The translations under genes were made by a program, and so were the position numbers. From an uncultured Muribaculaceae bacterium (GTDB lineage: Bacteria; Bacteroidota; Bacteroidia; Bacteroidales; Muribaculaceae): DNA of 64,000 nucleotides. Location: NCBI GenBank assembly GCA_910579035.1, contig CAJTSR010000002.1, forward strand, positions 1 to 64,000, read 5' to 3'. Each line of letters starts with the position of its first letter. Position 1 is the first letter of the stretch. This document shows, in pieces, positions 25,764 through 34,304 of this stretch. Below the pieces are notes generated by a model that was not told the DNA's origin, made no database searches, and worked only from the letters and a program-made list of their open reading frames with translations.

Positions 25764-27379
25764 AGCACAATTCGCGAATCGCTTGCAACGGTGTCTATCC
25801 TCGATACGTCGCGGCGCCACAGCATCTCTCCAGGAACTATGTACGCCCGGTACACATCGCAGCTGTCGGCAGGAGAGAACACCGCTCCCCACACCACGTC
25901 GCGCTCTATCTGAAACCCGCCGCTCTTTCCATATTTGGCTCGGACAAGGAGAAGATCCACGGGCGCGTCATTGACCGGCGACGAGAACGCGACGGACAGC
26001 TGCGCCCCGCAACTGTCGCTCATCGCAATCATAGGCCATACGCCTCTCGCCCCGGCCGTACCGGGTATAAGAGGCCACTCGGAAAAACGCTTTCCTTCCA
26101 ACGCAGGCGGCAGCACGAGAATATGCTCCCTGTTCTTCAACAGATTCATAATGGCAGCACGCACCCCGAAATCCGATTCAAGTGGGTGACGCACAATGCC
26201 CATATACCACCAAGGCACGTCCTTGTCAGGAGTATAGTCATCAAACACAAGCCCGGCGCCGCTCTTCCCGACCACGGAGAACGCTGCATTTTCCTCTCTG
26301 CCGAGCACTCTCTGCCACTTCACAAGTCCGAACAGCCAAAAGCAATACAGCATCATAGCTGCCACGGCCACAGCCGGACGAAGCCGCCTTGACGAATACC
26401 GCCCTGCAGCATCGATCAGCACAATTGCAGCCATAAGCAATCCGGGCCACAGCGTGCGATCCGAGCGCCCAAGGACAACGGCCATACAAAGGCACACGAA
26501 TCCGGCAAGCATCGGCGCCGCCCATCTCTCGAGGCTGTGCTTGTCTTTTCGCAGATATGCCGACAGGCTCAGCAGGCAGGCCAGCCAGTAGGGCCAGTAC
26601 TGCAGCACGATACGCGGCAACTCTCTGAGGTGGGTAGAACCGCTCGACAGCGCCTCATCGCCCGAAGCACGACCCAAGGCACCGAACACGGCAAGCACCA
26701 CAAAACCGGCGAACAATGCCAGCCCAACACACATTATCCGGCGGTCATACCCCGACTGCACCCATCTCACAAGCACATATGCAAGCATCACTGCCGTGAA
26801 GCCTTCGTGGAACATTCCTACCACAAAAGCAAACAGCACGGTCAAGACCGTTTCCTTCCGCCCTGCACCGGGCAGACGCCTCAACAAAATCATAAGGCAA
26901 AGCACCAACACCGACGGCCACACATAGTTGGCCTGATACACCACGGCCATCATACGATTGCTCCACGGGAAAGCAGTCCAGAAAAGCGCACACGCTGCAA
27001 GCACAGTCAAAAGCCGGGGCTTTGCACTTCGGCCTGCAAACGCCGCCATCAGATATAGCATCGCCGCCATCATAAAGCCGCAGAACACAGCCTCCGAGCC
27101 ATGCCCTGCCGGAACCCACAGTATATGGGCTGCATTCGACAGTCGCGCGTCGCCGCCCACAAAGCCGTAGCGTCCGGTAATCGACTCCCACGCCTGCGTC
27201 CAGTTGTTTATCGCAGGCTCGAAAGCACCGGCCTGCCATGCGCATTCCCTCGGACACAGCACATGGGAATAAATCCAATCGTCATAAGCATATGGGCACT
27301 CAAGGCACCACAGCACGGCTCCGGCCAGTGTCACCACAAGCAGAAAAACCACTGAAAGTCCTTCAAATCTCCGCATCAT
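25760..27379 (-). CDS. GT-C-like polytopic membrane protein (paralogue 2)
   Basis: A 539-residue protein with about ten membrane segments and a C-terminal soluble domain of ~150 residues. It resembles the DUF6056/GT-C type: an early acidic pair (CPYAYDDWIYSH), QANYVWPSVL in a loop, and FHEGFTAV. Such proteins use lipid-linked sugars, but the function is inferred. The C-terminal domain contains WPLIPGTAGARGVWPM, nearly identical to the upstream paralogue. It overlaps that gene and the GT2 gene by 4 nt each. Confidence 0.8.
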   Translation of the reverse strand: MMRRFEGLSVVFLLVVTLAGAVLWCLECPYAYDDWIYSHVLCPRECAWQAGAFEPAINNWTQAWESITGRYGFVGGDARLSNAAHILWVPAGHGSEAVFCGFMMAAMLYLMAAFAGRSAKPRLLTVLAACALFWTAFPWSNRMMAVVYQANYVWPSVLVLCLMILLRRLPGAGRKETVLTVLFAFVVGMFHEGFTAVMLAYVLVRWVQSGYDRRIMCVGLALFAGFVVLAVFGALGRASGDEALSSGSTHLRELPRIVLQYWPYWLACLLSLSAYLRKDKHSLERWAAPMLAGFVCLCMAVVLGRSDRTLWPGLLMAAIVLIDAAGRYSSRRLRPAVAVAAMMLYCFWLFGLVKWQRVLGREENAAFSVVGKSGAGLVFDDYTPDKDVPWWYMGIVRHPLESDFGVRAAIMNLLKNREHILVLPPALEGKRFSEWPLIPGTAGARGVWPMIAMSDSCGAQLSVAFSSPVNDAPVDLLLVRAKYGKSGGFQIERDVVWGAVFSPADSCDVYRAYIVPGEMLWRRDVSRIDTVASDSRIVL

Positions 27380-29025
27380 TCACAGGGTATTGTGTCGATT
27401 CTCACAACATCGCGCAACTTCAATGTGCGCGGGAGAGGCTCGGTTTCCACCGCAAAGACCTCAGCAGAATCGGCTATCCTGAGAGGATGATAAACCGTTC
27501 CGAGGGATATTTCCACATCTGCCGGCTCGGCACCTTCCTTGACACGTATCAACAGCTTGTCGATAGGCGTTTCGTTTCCGGTAGGGGCGCCTATGGTAAA
27601 TATAAGGTGATCGCTTACAGTGGTGTCTGCCATGGCAACCATCGGCCACACTCCGCGAGCACCGGCTGTGCCGGGAATCAACGGCCAGTTCTCGAAATCT
27701 CCGAGCATGGACTCATCGGAAGCCACAAGAAAAGTCCTCCCCTTGCAGCGCGCGTAGTACGACCGCGCCCAGCTTCTGTTATACAGTTCGTCGAATTGAT
27801 TGTGGGATATGCCCATCAGGTACCACGGAGCCTTTCCCGACGGAGTAAACGTTCCGGCATACACCTCGGACCGGTCATTCCGGCCTTCTTCCATCGCCGC
27901 CATAATTGCCGAATGCTCCGCGCCGTACAGCTTCTCCCACTTGACAAGCTCCGAAAGCCACCAGCCATAGCATACAACAAAAACCGCCGACAACGCCGCC
28001 ATAGTCTTTGCGGGCACACGCCCAAGCCAACGCGACAATATTATCACAGCCACAAGACTCGAAAACAAATCCAATGGCCACAAAGCACGCAGAAAGTGCT
28101 GTATCACCACTACCACGCAAAGATTGGCAAAGGCGCCAAACAGCAAGGGATACACAATGCGGGCAGACTCGATTCTGAACGTGCGGCGTCTTGCTATCTC
28201 CACGCCACAAAGCGACAGCGCCAGCCAAAAAGGCCACGCCTGACTCACAAGGCGGCTGAGGCTGTAGCTTATGCCGCAGAACGAATAAGAGCCGCCCATC
28301 GCCATATCCAGACGAGTCAAAGTGCCTGCATACAGATTGACGCAGAAACCGGCAAGCAAGGCGAAGGCCACGCCCCACGTCCTCAACGAGCCAAGACGCT
28401 TGTCAAAAAACGCAACGCCGGCGAACCACGCTCCTGTGCTTATGGCAAAGCCCTCGTGTCCCTCGCCTATGGCGAACGCGAGCAGCAGCAAAAGCGCGTA
28501 GCCGCCTTTCCGCATAATGTCGGCACGCCCTGCCGCGAGCATGAATCCGAGCACTGCCGCCGTCATCCATATATAGTTAGCCTGATAGGCAAGAGATTCA
28601 AAATTGTTGTACCACGGAAACGCGCACCATAGAAAGACCACCGACAGCATAGCCTCGGGCATCGAAACCGACGCTCCGGCACGGCTGAAACGAATCATCA
28701 GCCAAAGCACCAACGCGAGTACCAAGGCATTGAACACCCGCTCCGCCAAGGGCGGAAACGGCACAAACAAAATATGCAGAAGATTAGGCCATCGCCCGAA
28801 ATCATACAGAAAAACATTTACCACATTAGCCAACGCGTCGCCGAAAGACTCTATCGGGCGTCCCTCGCAGTAAGTGAAAGCCTCCATATCCCCGTCCGGA
28901 ACCATTGTGGTAAAGTAAAAATCGTCCTGAGCCATAGGGGCGTGGCTGTTCCACACGGCAAAACCCGCAAAGGTCGCGAGTGTAAGCAGACAGGCCAATA
29001 CGGCACCTAAACACTTATTGCTCAT
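27376..29025 (-). CDS. GT-C-like polytopic membrane protein (paralogue 1)
   Basis: A 549-residue paralogue of the next gene. It shares the early acidic pair (MAQDDFYFTT), YQANYIWMTA, GHEGFAIST and the conserved C-terminal block WPLIPGTAGARGVWPM. The rest has diverged strongly, so the tandem duplication is old. The N-terminal part holds about ten hydrophobic segments and the C-terminus is probably periplasmic. Resembles DUF6056-type proteins; substrate unknown. First gene of the operon, with a good promoter at 29174-29204 and a ~140 nt leader. Confidence 0.8.
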   Translation of the reverse strand: MSNKCLGAVLACLLTLATFAGFAVWNSHAPMAQDDFYFTTMVPDGDMEAFTYCEGRPIESFGDALANVVNVFLYDFGRWPNLLHILFVPFPPLAERVFNALVLALVLWLMIRFSRAGASVSMPEAMLSVVFLWCAFPWYNNFESLAYQANYIWMTAAVLGFMLAAGRADIMRKGGYALLLLLAFAIGEGHEGFAISTGAWFAGVAFFDKRLGSLRTWGVAFALLAGFCVNLYAGTLTRLDMAMGGSYSFCGISYSLSRLVSQAWPFWLALSLCGVEIARRRTFRIESARIVYPLLFGAFANLCVVVVIQHFLRALWPLDLFSSLVAVIILSRWLGRVPAKTMAALSAVFVVCYGWWLSELVKWEKLYGAEHSAIMAAMEEGRNDRSEVYAGTFTPSGKAPWYLMGISHNQFDELYNRSWARSYYARCKGRTFLVASDESMLGDFENWPLIPGTAGARGVWPMVAMADTTVSDHLIFTIGAPTGNETPIDKLLIRVKEGAEPADVEISLGTVYHPLRIADSAEVFAVETEPLPRTLKLRDVVRIDTIPCE

Positions 29026-29173
29026 TAGATTCAGAGATATGATACGGTTAATAAAAAAGAGCCGTGTTTCCCAACAGAGCCCTCTAATAATCTACAATCT
29101 ATAAAAACATATATCTTATGAAAGAATCGCGGGATTGGCGTCTTGCAACAGAAGCCGCACCCGATTTCCGATG

Positions 29174-29204
29174 CAAAAATAATAATAAAGGTTGATGTGT
29201 GCAA
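29174..29204 (-). promoter_or_regulatory. Promoter of the GT-C/GT2 operon
   Basis: Minus strand TTG (29202-29204), 20 bp, TATTTTTG (29174-29181). It faces away from the lipoprotein promoter at 29242-29272; only 37 bp separate the two divergent promoters. Confidence 0.7.
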
Positions 29205-29241
29205 ATTTTTGTTTAAAAATCAGACACTTCTCATTTACGCA

Positions 29242-29272
29242 TTGCACAAATCAAGCGTATTGCTTACTTTTG
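29242..29272 (+). promoter_or_regulatory. Promoter of lipoprotein gene 29339
   Basis: TTG (29242-29244), 20 bp, TACTTTTG (29265-29272). It implies a leader of about 60 nt. Confidence 0.75.
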
Positions 29273-29338
29273 CAGCGTCCATCATAGGGCGTTTAACACA
29301 TCTACATTGATTTTTCCAATTGGTAAACCAAGCTTAAT

Positions 29339-30211
29339 ATGACAAAAAAAATCCGCATGATTCTCGCCGGAGTTGTTGCTGTACTCGGCCTCACGGCTTG
29401 CAACGACAATGACGCTGAAACCATTACAGAGCAGACTATGATTGACTGCTTCGAGTTCGTAAACGACATAACCACCAATTCCCAGGCGGCTTACTCAGGC
29501 GTGAACTACAAAATAAGGCTCAACTACACCCAGGGCAAAGCCGAAATAACAATCAACAATCTCCGCACCCCCGACGGCAAGAACTATCCTTCGCTGGTAC
29601 TCTCCGACATTCCTTTCACCATCTCCGAAAAAGGCTGGAAGGTAATCAAGGGCACCGACATCACCCCCTCCGCTTCGGGATTTGCCAACGTGCCTCTGTT
29701 CAACACATTCGAGATGCGCCTCCTCGACCGTCTGGTCAACAATCTCTACGTGCCCGGATTCTCCGTGAAGTTCAACCTCGACCTGAAGTACAACGTGCTG
29801 TCGTCCGACACCCAGCAGATACAGTTCGGAACCACCACTTCCACCTCGGCTTCCGGCGAAGTAAGCAAGACCGGCAAGACTTCCTACAAGCTCGACCTCA
29901 ACGCCGACACCAAGAAAATGGAAATAACCATGGCTGCCGCGCAGTTCGTGCCGAATATGCCCGCTATGAACATTGTGCTGTCAAACATCGACTTCACCAT
30001 CGTAGGCACCACAGCCGTTTTCAGGGCAGAAAGCATAATACCCAAAATCGGCGACACTCCCTATCCCGCATTCCCCATCTCCGACCTTTCAGGCGTGTAC
30101 GACTTCACCGAGGGTCTGAAGATGAGCTTCAAGTGCGATCCGTCGTCTGTGGCTGAATCATACACCGTCGACGTGGACTGCAACTACACCTCAGTACCAA
30201 CCGAAGAATAA
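29339..30211 (+). CDS. Lipoprotein with internally duplicated beta domain
   Basis: A 290-residue lipoprotein with the lipobox LGLTAC near residue 21. The mature part has two halves of similar pattern: YKIRLNYTQGKAEITI..LSDIPFTI in the first, and YKLDLNADTKKMEITM..LSNIDFTI in the second, indicating an internal duplication. It is rich in Thr and beta-strand-forming residues and lacks catalytic motifs. It has its own promoter and is followed by a 17-bp hairpin. The family is not recognised; a surface-exposed adhesin-like or structural role is possible only. Confidence 0.8.
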   Translation: MTKKIRMILAGVVAVLGLTACNDNDAETITEQTMIDCFEFVNDITTNSQAAYSGVNYKIRLNYTQGKAEITINNLRTPDGKNYPSLVLSDIPFTISEKGWKVIKGTDITPSASGFANVPLFNTFEMRLLDRLVNNLYVPGFSVKFNLDLKYNVLSSDTQQIQFGTTTSTSASGEVSKTGKTSYKLDLNADTKKMEITMAAAQFVPNMPAMNIVLSNIDFTIVGTTAVFRAESIIPKIGDTPYPAFPISDLSGVYDFTEGLKMSFKCDPSSVAESYTVDVDCNYTSVPTEE

Positions 30212-30229
30212 GCACCGTTATAACCACCA

Positions 30230-30268
30230 CGAACAGGCGGCCGGAGAAACCCTCCGGCCGCCTGTTCG
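30230..30268 (+). terminator. 17-bp perfect hairpin after the lipoprotein gene
   Basis: CGAACAGGCGGCCGGAG (30230-30246) pairs perfectly with 30252-30268 around a 5-nt loop. No T-run follows, so it could be a terminator needing a factor, or a processing or stability stem. Confidence 0.6.
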
Positions 30269-30337
30269 CATAATGGGCAGAACGTCGCCAAAACTCGCCG
30301 ACGACACACATATGTAGAAAAGTTTTTTGCCGTGGGA

Positions 30338-30369
30338 TTGTGTTAATTAAGATAAAAAGTGTACCTTTG
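30338..30369 (+). promoter_or_regulatory. Promoter of the nuo-atp operon
   Basis: TTG (30338-30340), 21 bp, TACCTTTG (30362-30369). It is the only convincing promoter found ahead of the 18 genes from nuoA to nuoN. The transcript should start near 30375. Confidence 0.7.
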
Positions 30370-30375
30370 CAACGC

Positions 30376-30421
30376 AATTGGGCTACCCTGCCCGCCCGCG
30401 CCGCGAGCAGGATTTCCAATT
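30376..30421 (+). promoter_or_regulatory. Leader hairpin 1 of nuoA
   Basis: AATTGG (30376-30381) pairs with CCAATT (30416-30421), and inside it CCTGC (30387-30391) pairs with GCAGG (30407-30411). It begins at the expected 5' end of the message. Confidence 0.5.
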
Positions 30422-30429
30422 ACACACGC

Positions 30430-30453
30430 TGTCAACGGCTTACGCCGGTGACA
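30430..30453 (+). promoter_or_regulatory. Leader hairpin 2 of nuoA
   Basis: TGTCA/TGACA (30430-30434 with 30449-30453) and CGGC/GCCG inside it, with one A-G mismatch and a 4-nt loop. It lies 55 nt before the nuoA ATG. Confidence 0.5.
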
Positions 30454-30507
30454 TAACAACATTCTTATTTCTTGCCGACAAAACGCAAATAAATATAAAC
30501 CTACAAT

Positions 30508-30888
30508 ATGATATCATCAGCCATCTTTGGAATTGAGAACAATGGCGTGCTTGCTATCACCGCGCTGATTACCGGCGTGGCTCTTGTGGCACTCGCCCTC
30601 TGGATTGCAAAGCTCATTTCACCACGCTCGTTCAACCCCCAGAAAGGCGAAGCCTACGAATGCGGTATCCCTACTCGCGGCGAAAGTATGTCGCAGTTCA
30701 AAGTCGGATACTACCTGTTCGCCATTCTCTTCCTCATGTTCGACGTCGAAACAGTATTCCTCTTCCCCTGGGCAGTGCGTATGCGCGAGCTGGGCGTCGA
30801 CGGCTTGATTAGCATAGCCGTATTCTTCGGAATCTTAGTGCTGGGCCTCGTATACGCCTGGCGGAAAGGAGCACTCGAATGGAAGTAA
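30508..30888 (+). CDS. nuoA: NADH-quinone oxidoreductase subunit A
   Basis: A 126-residue membrane subunit of complex I at the quinone-site end of the membrane arm. Three hydrophobic segments are present, and the conserved loop YECGIP and the FDVETVFLFPWA motif are clear. It starts the combined nuo-atp operon after a ~130 nt structured leader and overlaps nuoB by 10 nt. Confidence 0.97.
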   Translation: MISSAIFGIENNGVLAITALITGVALVALALWIAKLISPRSFNPQKGEAYECGIPTRGESMSQFKVGYYLFAILFLMFDVETVFLFPWAVRMRELGVDGLISIAVFFGILVLGLVYAWRKGALEWK

Positions 30889-31487
30889 CAACAAAAAGCA
30901 TGCCGTACGAGGCATGGAAAGACAACGAATACATTGAATCGCTCGTAAAAGAGCTTCAGGAAAGCGGCACAAACGTGATTGTCGGCTCGTTCGACAAGCT
31001 CATCAACTGGGGCCGCTCTAACTCTATATGGCCTCTCACCTTCGCCACCAGCTGCTGTGGCATCGAGTTTGTATCACTCGGAGCAGCGCGTTTCGACATG
31101 GCCCGTTTCGGCTGGGAAGTAGCGCGCGCCTCGCCCCGTCAGGCCGACTTCATAATGGTTGCCGGCACAATCGTGCACCGAATGGTGCCCGTGTTCCGCC
31201 GCCTCTACGACCAGCTCGCCGAGCCTAAGTACGTTATAGCCTGCGGCAGCTGCGCAATCTCCGGCGGTCCGTTCCGCAACAGCTACCACGTGGCAAAAGG
31301 CATCGAGGACATCGTTCCGGTCGACGTGTTCGTTCCCGGCTGCCCTCCCCGCCCCGAAGCCATGATTTACGGTATCATGCAATTGTCACGCAAAATTAAA
31401 GTGGAACGCTTCTTCGGAGGCGTCAACCGCAAGGAAAAACAGGAAGAATTCCTCGCCGCACACCCCGTGGAGGGCGTTGAGGACTAA
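30879..31487 (+). CDS. nuoB: NADH-quinone oxidoreductase subunit B
   Basis: A 202-residue subunit carrying the terminal iron-sulfur cluster N2, which passes electrons to quinone. The cluster ligands are seen as TSCCGIEF, ACGSCAISGG and VPGCPPRPE. It has a short extended N-terminus. It overlaps nuoA by 10 nt and lies 23 bp before the nuoCD ATG. Confidence 0.97.
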   Translation: MEVTTKSMPYEAWKDNEYIESLVKELQESGTNVIVGSFDKLINWGRSNSIWPLTFATSCCGIEFVSLGAARFDMARFGWEVARASPRQADFIMVAGTIVHRMVPVFRRLYDQLAEPKYVIACGSCAISGGPFRNSYHVAKGIEDIVPVDVFVPGCPPRPEAMIYGIMQLSRKIKVERFFGGVNRKEKQEEFLAAHPVEGVED

Positions 31488-31510
31488 GCGCTTTGACCCA
31501 TTACAGCATT

Positions 31511-33142
31511 ATGGCAACAATCAACGACAAGATAAGCAAGCTCTTCCCTCAGGCTCAAATCGAGGGCGACACCATTCCGATGGTGACTATCCCCGAAGAA
31601 CAGTGGCACGACGCCGCCATCAAGCTGCGCGACGACGCCGACACCGCCATGGACTACCTCGTGACAATCGTGGGTATGGACTGGAAAGAAAGCCTCGGCG
31701 CCATCTACTACCTTATGTCCAGCAAGTTCGACCAGGTAGTAGGCGTAAAGGTCATAGCCAAAGGCGACCGCGAGAAGCCCTATATCCAATCGGTGGCCGA
31801 CGTGTGGAAAGTAGCCACGCTATACGAGCGCGAAGTATTCGACTTCCTCGGCATAATATTCATTGACAACCCCGACATGCGTCGCCTCTTCCTCAGCATC
31901 GACTGGGTGGGCTACCCACTGCGCAAGGACTACGACGCCAACCCCGATATCAACCCCGTAAGCATCAAGAACGAACGCCAGACGGACTTCACCGACGTGT
32001 ACACACTCAACGCCGAGGGCGAAATCGTGAAGAACGAAACCCGCGTGTTCGAGAAAGAAGACTTCGTGGTGAACATCGGCCCGCAGCACCCCGCCACACA
32101 CGGCGTGCTTCGTTTCCGCACCGCTGTAGACGGCGAGATAATCAAGAAAATCGACGTCTACATGGGTTATATCCACCGTGGTGTTGAAAAACTCTGCGAG
32201 AACCTCACATACCCGCAGACACTCCACTTCATGGACCGTCTTGACTACTTCTCGGCCCATAATTACCACCACGGACTCTGCATTCTCATAGAAAAGGCTG
32301 CCGGCATCGAAATCAGCCGCCGTGCGCAGGTAATCCGCGTGATGATGGACGAGCTGTCGCGTATAGCGTCGCACTGCCTGTTCCTCGGCACTTTCTGCAT
32401 GGACCTCGGTGCAACGACGATGCTGTTCTACACACTGCGTGTGCGCGAGCAGATTCTCGACATAATGGAAAAGACCTGCGGCGCCCGTATGACATTCAAC
32501 TACGACTGCATCGGCGGCGTTATGGCCGACATCGACAAAGACTTCGTGGCCGACGTGAAAGCGCTCCTCGAAATCCTGCCCAAAAACCTCAAGGAATACA
32601 ACGACATATTCACCGGCAACGTGATAGCCCGCAACCGCCTCGAAGGCGTAGGCGTGCTTACACGTGAAGACGCCATTGCATACGGCGTAACCGGGCCTTC
32701 GGGACGTGCTTCCGGCTGGGCTTGCGATATGCGAAAGCTCCAGCCCTACAGCATATACTCCGAGCTCGACTTCGAGGAAGTAACAGCTACCGAAGGCGAC
32801 TCCATGGCTCGCTTCAAATGCCGTATGCGCGAAATCGAGGAATCGGCAAAGATTCTCGCTCAGCTCGTCGACAACATACCCGACGGCGAATACTGCGTGA
32901 AAGTGCCCAAAATGCTCAAACTGCCCGCAGGCAGCTGGTTCCAGCTCACCGAAGGCTGTCGCGGAGCATTCGGCCTCTACCTCGAGAGCGACGGCAGCAC
33001 CAAGCCCTACCGCCTCAAGATAGCTCCCCCCTGTCTTCCGCAGGCAGCCGTGGTCGACCATCTCACCAGAGATGCCAAGATTGCCGACCTTATCACAATC
33101 GGAGGCTCGCTCGACTACATCGTGCCCGACATCGACCGTTAA
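31511..33142 (+). CDS. nuoCD: NADH-quinone oxidoreductase subunit C/D fusion
   Basis: A 543-residue fusion of NuoC (about residues 1-170, with ERVYDLLGI-like ..EREVFDFLGIIF) and NuoD (from about 180, INIGPQHPATHGVLR and then YMGYIHRGVEKLCE). It forms part of the quinone-reducing connecting module. The fusion is known in E. coli and Bacteroidetes. The start is ATG 31511; the frame beginning at 31493 relies on TTG. Confidence 0.97.
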   Translation: MATINDKISKLFPQAQIEGDTIPMVTIPEEQWHDAAIKLRDDADTAMDYLVTIVGMDWKESLGAIYYLMSSKFDQVVGVKVIAKGDREKPYIQSVADVWKVATLYEREVFDFLGIIFIDNPDMRRLFLSIDWVGYPLRKDYDANPDINPVSIKNERQTDFTDVYTLNAEGEIVKNETRVFEKEDFVVNIGPQHPATHGVLRFRTAVDGEIIKKIDVYMGYIHRGVEKLCENLTYPQTLHFMDRLDYFSAHNYHHGLCILIEKAAGIEISRRAQVIRVMMDELSRIASHCLFLGTFCMDLGATTMLFYTLRVREQILDIMEKTCGARMTFNYDCIGGVMADIDKDFVADVKALLEILPKNLKEYNDIFTGNVIARNRLEGVGVLTREDAIAYGVTGPSGRASGWACDMRKLQPYSIYSELDFEEVTATEGDSMARFKCRMREIEESAKILAQLVDNIPDGEYCVKVPKMLKLPAGSWFQLTEGCRGAFGLYLESDGSTKPYRLKIAPPCLPQAAVVDHLTRDAKIADLITIGGSLDYIVPDIDR

Positions 33143-33189
33143 TAGCCTTAGTACATCGAAACACGCAATTTAGTAATATCTAACGCACT

Positions 33190-34266
33190 ATGCAAGATTT
33201 ATCACTCATCACCACGTGGATTCACGACTTCCTGAGCTCGCTCATGCCCGGATGGCTTACCGTGACGGTAGAATGTCTGCTCATCGGAGTGGGCCTGTTG
33301 CTGGTCTACGCGTTGCTGGCACTATTCTATATATACTACGAGCGTAAGCTTTGCGCCGCTTTCCAGTGCCGCCTCGGCCCGAACCGCGTCGGCCCCATGG
33401 GACTTCTGCAGAGCTTTGCCGATATGTTCAAGATGCTGATCAAGGAAATCATACACCTTAACCATATCGACCGTTTCCTCTTCGCCCTCGCGCCCTACCT
33501 CGTAATCATCGCATCGATGCTCGCGTTCGCCGTCCTGCCCTGGGGCAACGGCCTGCAGGTAATCGACTTCAACATCGGTATCTTCTTCCTCATCGCTGTT
33601 TCGAGCATCGGCGTGCTCGGCATACTGCTCGCAGGCTGGTCGAGTAACAACAAGTTCACTCTCATAGGCTCGCTCCGTTCGGGCGCCCAGATGGTGAGCT
33701 ACGAACTCTCTATCGGCCTGTCCGTAATCACCATCGTATGCCTTGCCGGAACAATGTCGGTAGGCGGCATAGTGGAAGCGCAGAACGATATGTGGTTCAT
33801 CTTCAAGGGCCACATCCCCGCCATCATCGCTTTCGTAATCTACATGATAGCAGGCACAGCCGAAACAAACCGCGGCCCGTTCGACCTTCCCGAGGCTGAG
33901 AGCGAGCTGACAGCCGGCTACCATACCGAATATTCCGGTATGCACTTCGGCTTCTTCTACCTCGCCGAATACCTCAACCTCTTCATCGTTTCCGGCGTTG
34001 CCTCACTGCTCTTCTTCGGCGGCTGGATGCCCCTCCATATCCCCGGCTGGGAAGCTTTCAACCACATAATGGACTACATACCTTCCGTTGTTTGGTTCAT
34101 CGGCAAGGCTGTGGCACTCTCCTTCATCATCATATGGTTCAAGTGGACCTTCCCCCGCCTTCGAATCGACCAGCTTCTGGCTCTGGAATGGAAATACCTC
34201 CTTCCCATCAACCTCGTAAACCTGGTGCTGATGGTACTTGTTATCGTATTCGGATGGCATTTCTAA
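33190..34266 (+). CDS. nuoH: NADH-quinone oxidoreductase subunit H
   Basis: A 358-residue membrane subunit that links the quinone cavity to the proton channels. The diagnostic motifs are YYERKLCAAFQCRLGPNRVGP near residues 50-70 (shown here in part of its context), ETNRGPFDLPEAESELTAGY and WFKWTFPRLRIDQL. It is the last nuo gene before the atp block; its stop is 38 bp before atpD, with no terminator or promoter in the gap. Confidence 0.97.
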   Translation: MQDLSLITTWIHDFLSSLMPGWLTVTVECLLIGVGLLLVYALLALFYIYYERKLCAAFQCRLGPNRVGPMGLLQSFADMFKMLIKEIIHLNHIDRFLFALAPYLVIIASMLAFAVLPWGNGLQVIDFNIGIFFLIAVSSIGVLGILLAGWSSNNKFTLIGSLRSGAQMVSYELSIGLSVITIVCLAGTMSVGGIVEAQNDMWFIFKGHIPAIIAFVIYMIAGTAETNRGPFDLPEAESELTAGYHTEYSGMHFGFFYLAEYLNLFIVSGVASLLFFGGWMPLHIPGWEAFNHIMDYIPSVVWFIGKAVALSFIIIWFKWTFPRLRIDQLLALEWKYLLPINLVNLVLMVLVIVFGWHF

Positions 34267-34304
34267 TTTAAAACCGAAAAACACCACAAACACCGCATAA
34301 TTCA

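Noticed and set aside
27238..28632. 464-codon plus-strand frame across the GT-C genes
   Set aside because: Shadow of the two membrane protein genes; composition is atypical.
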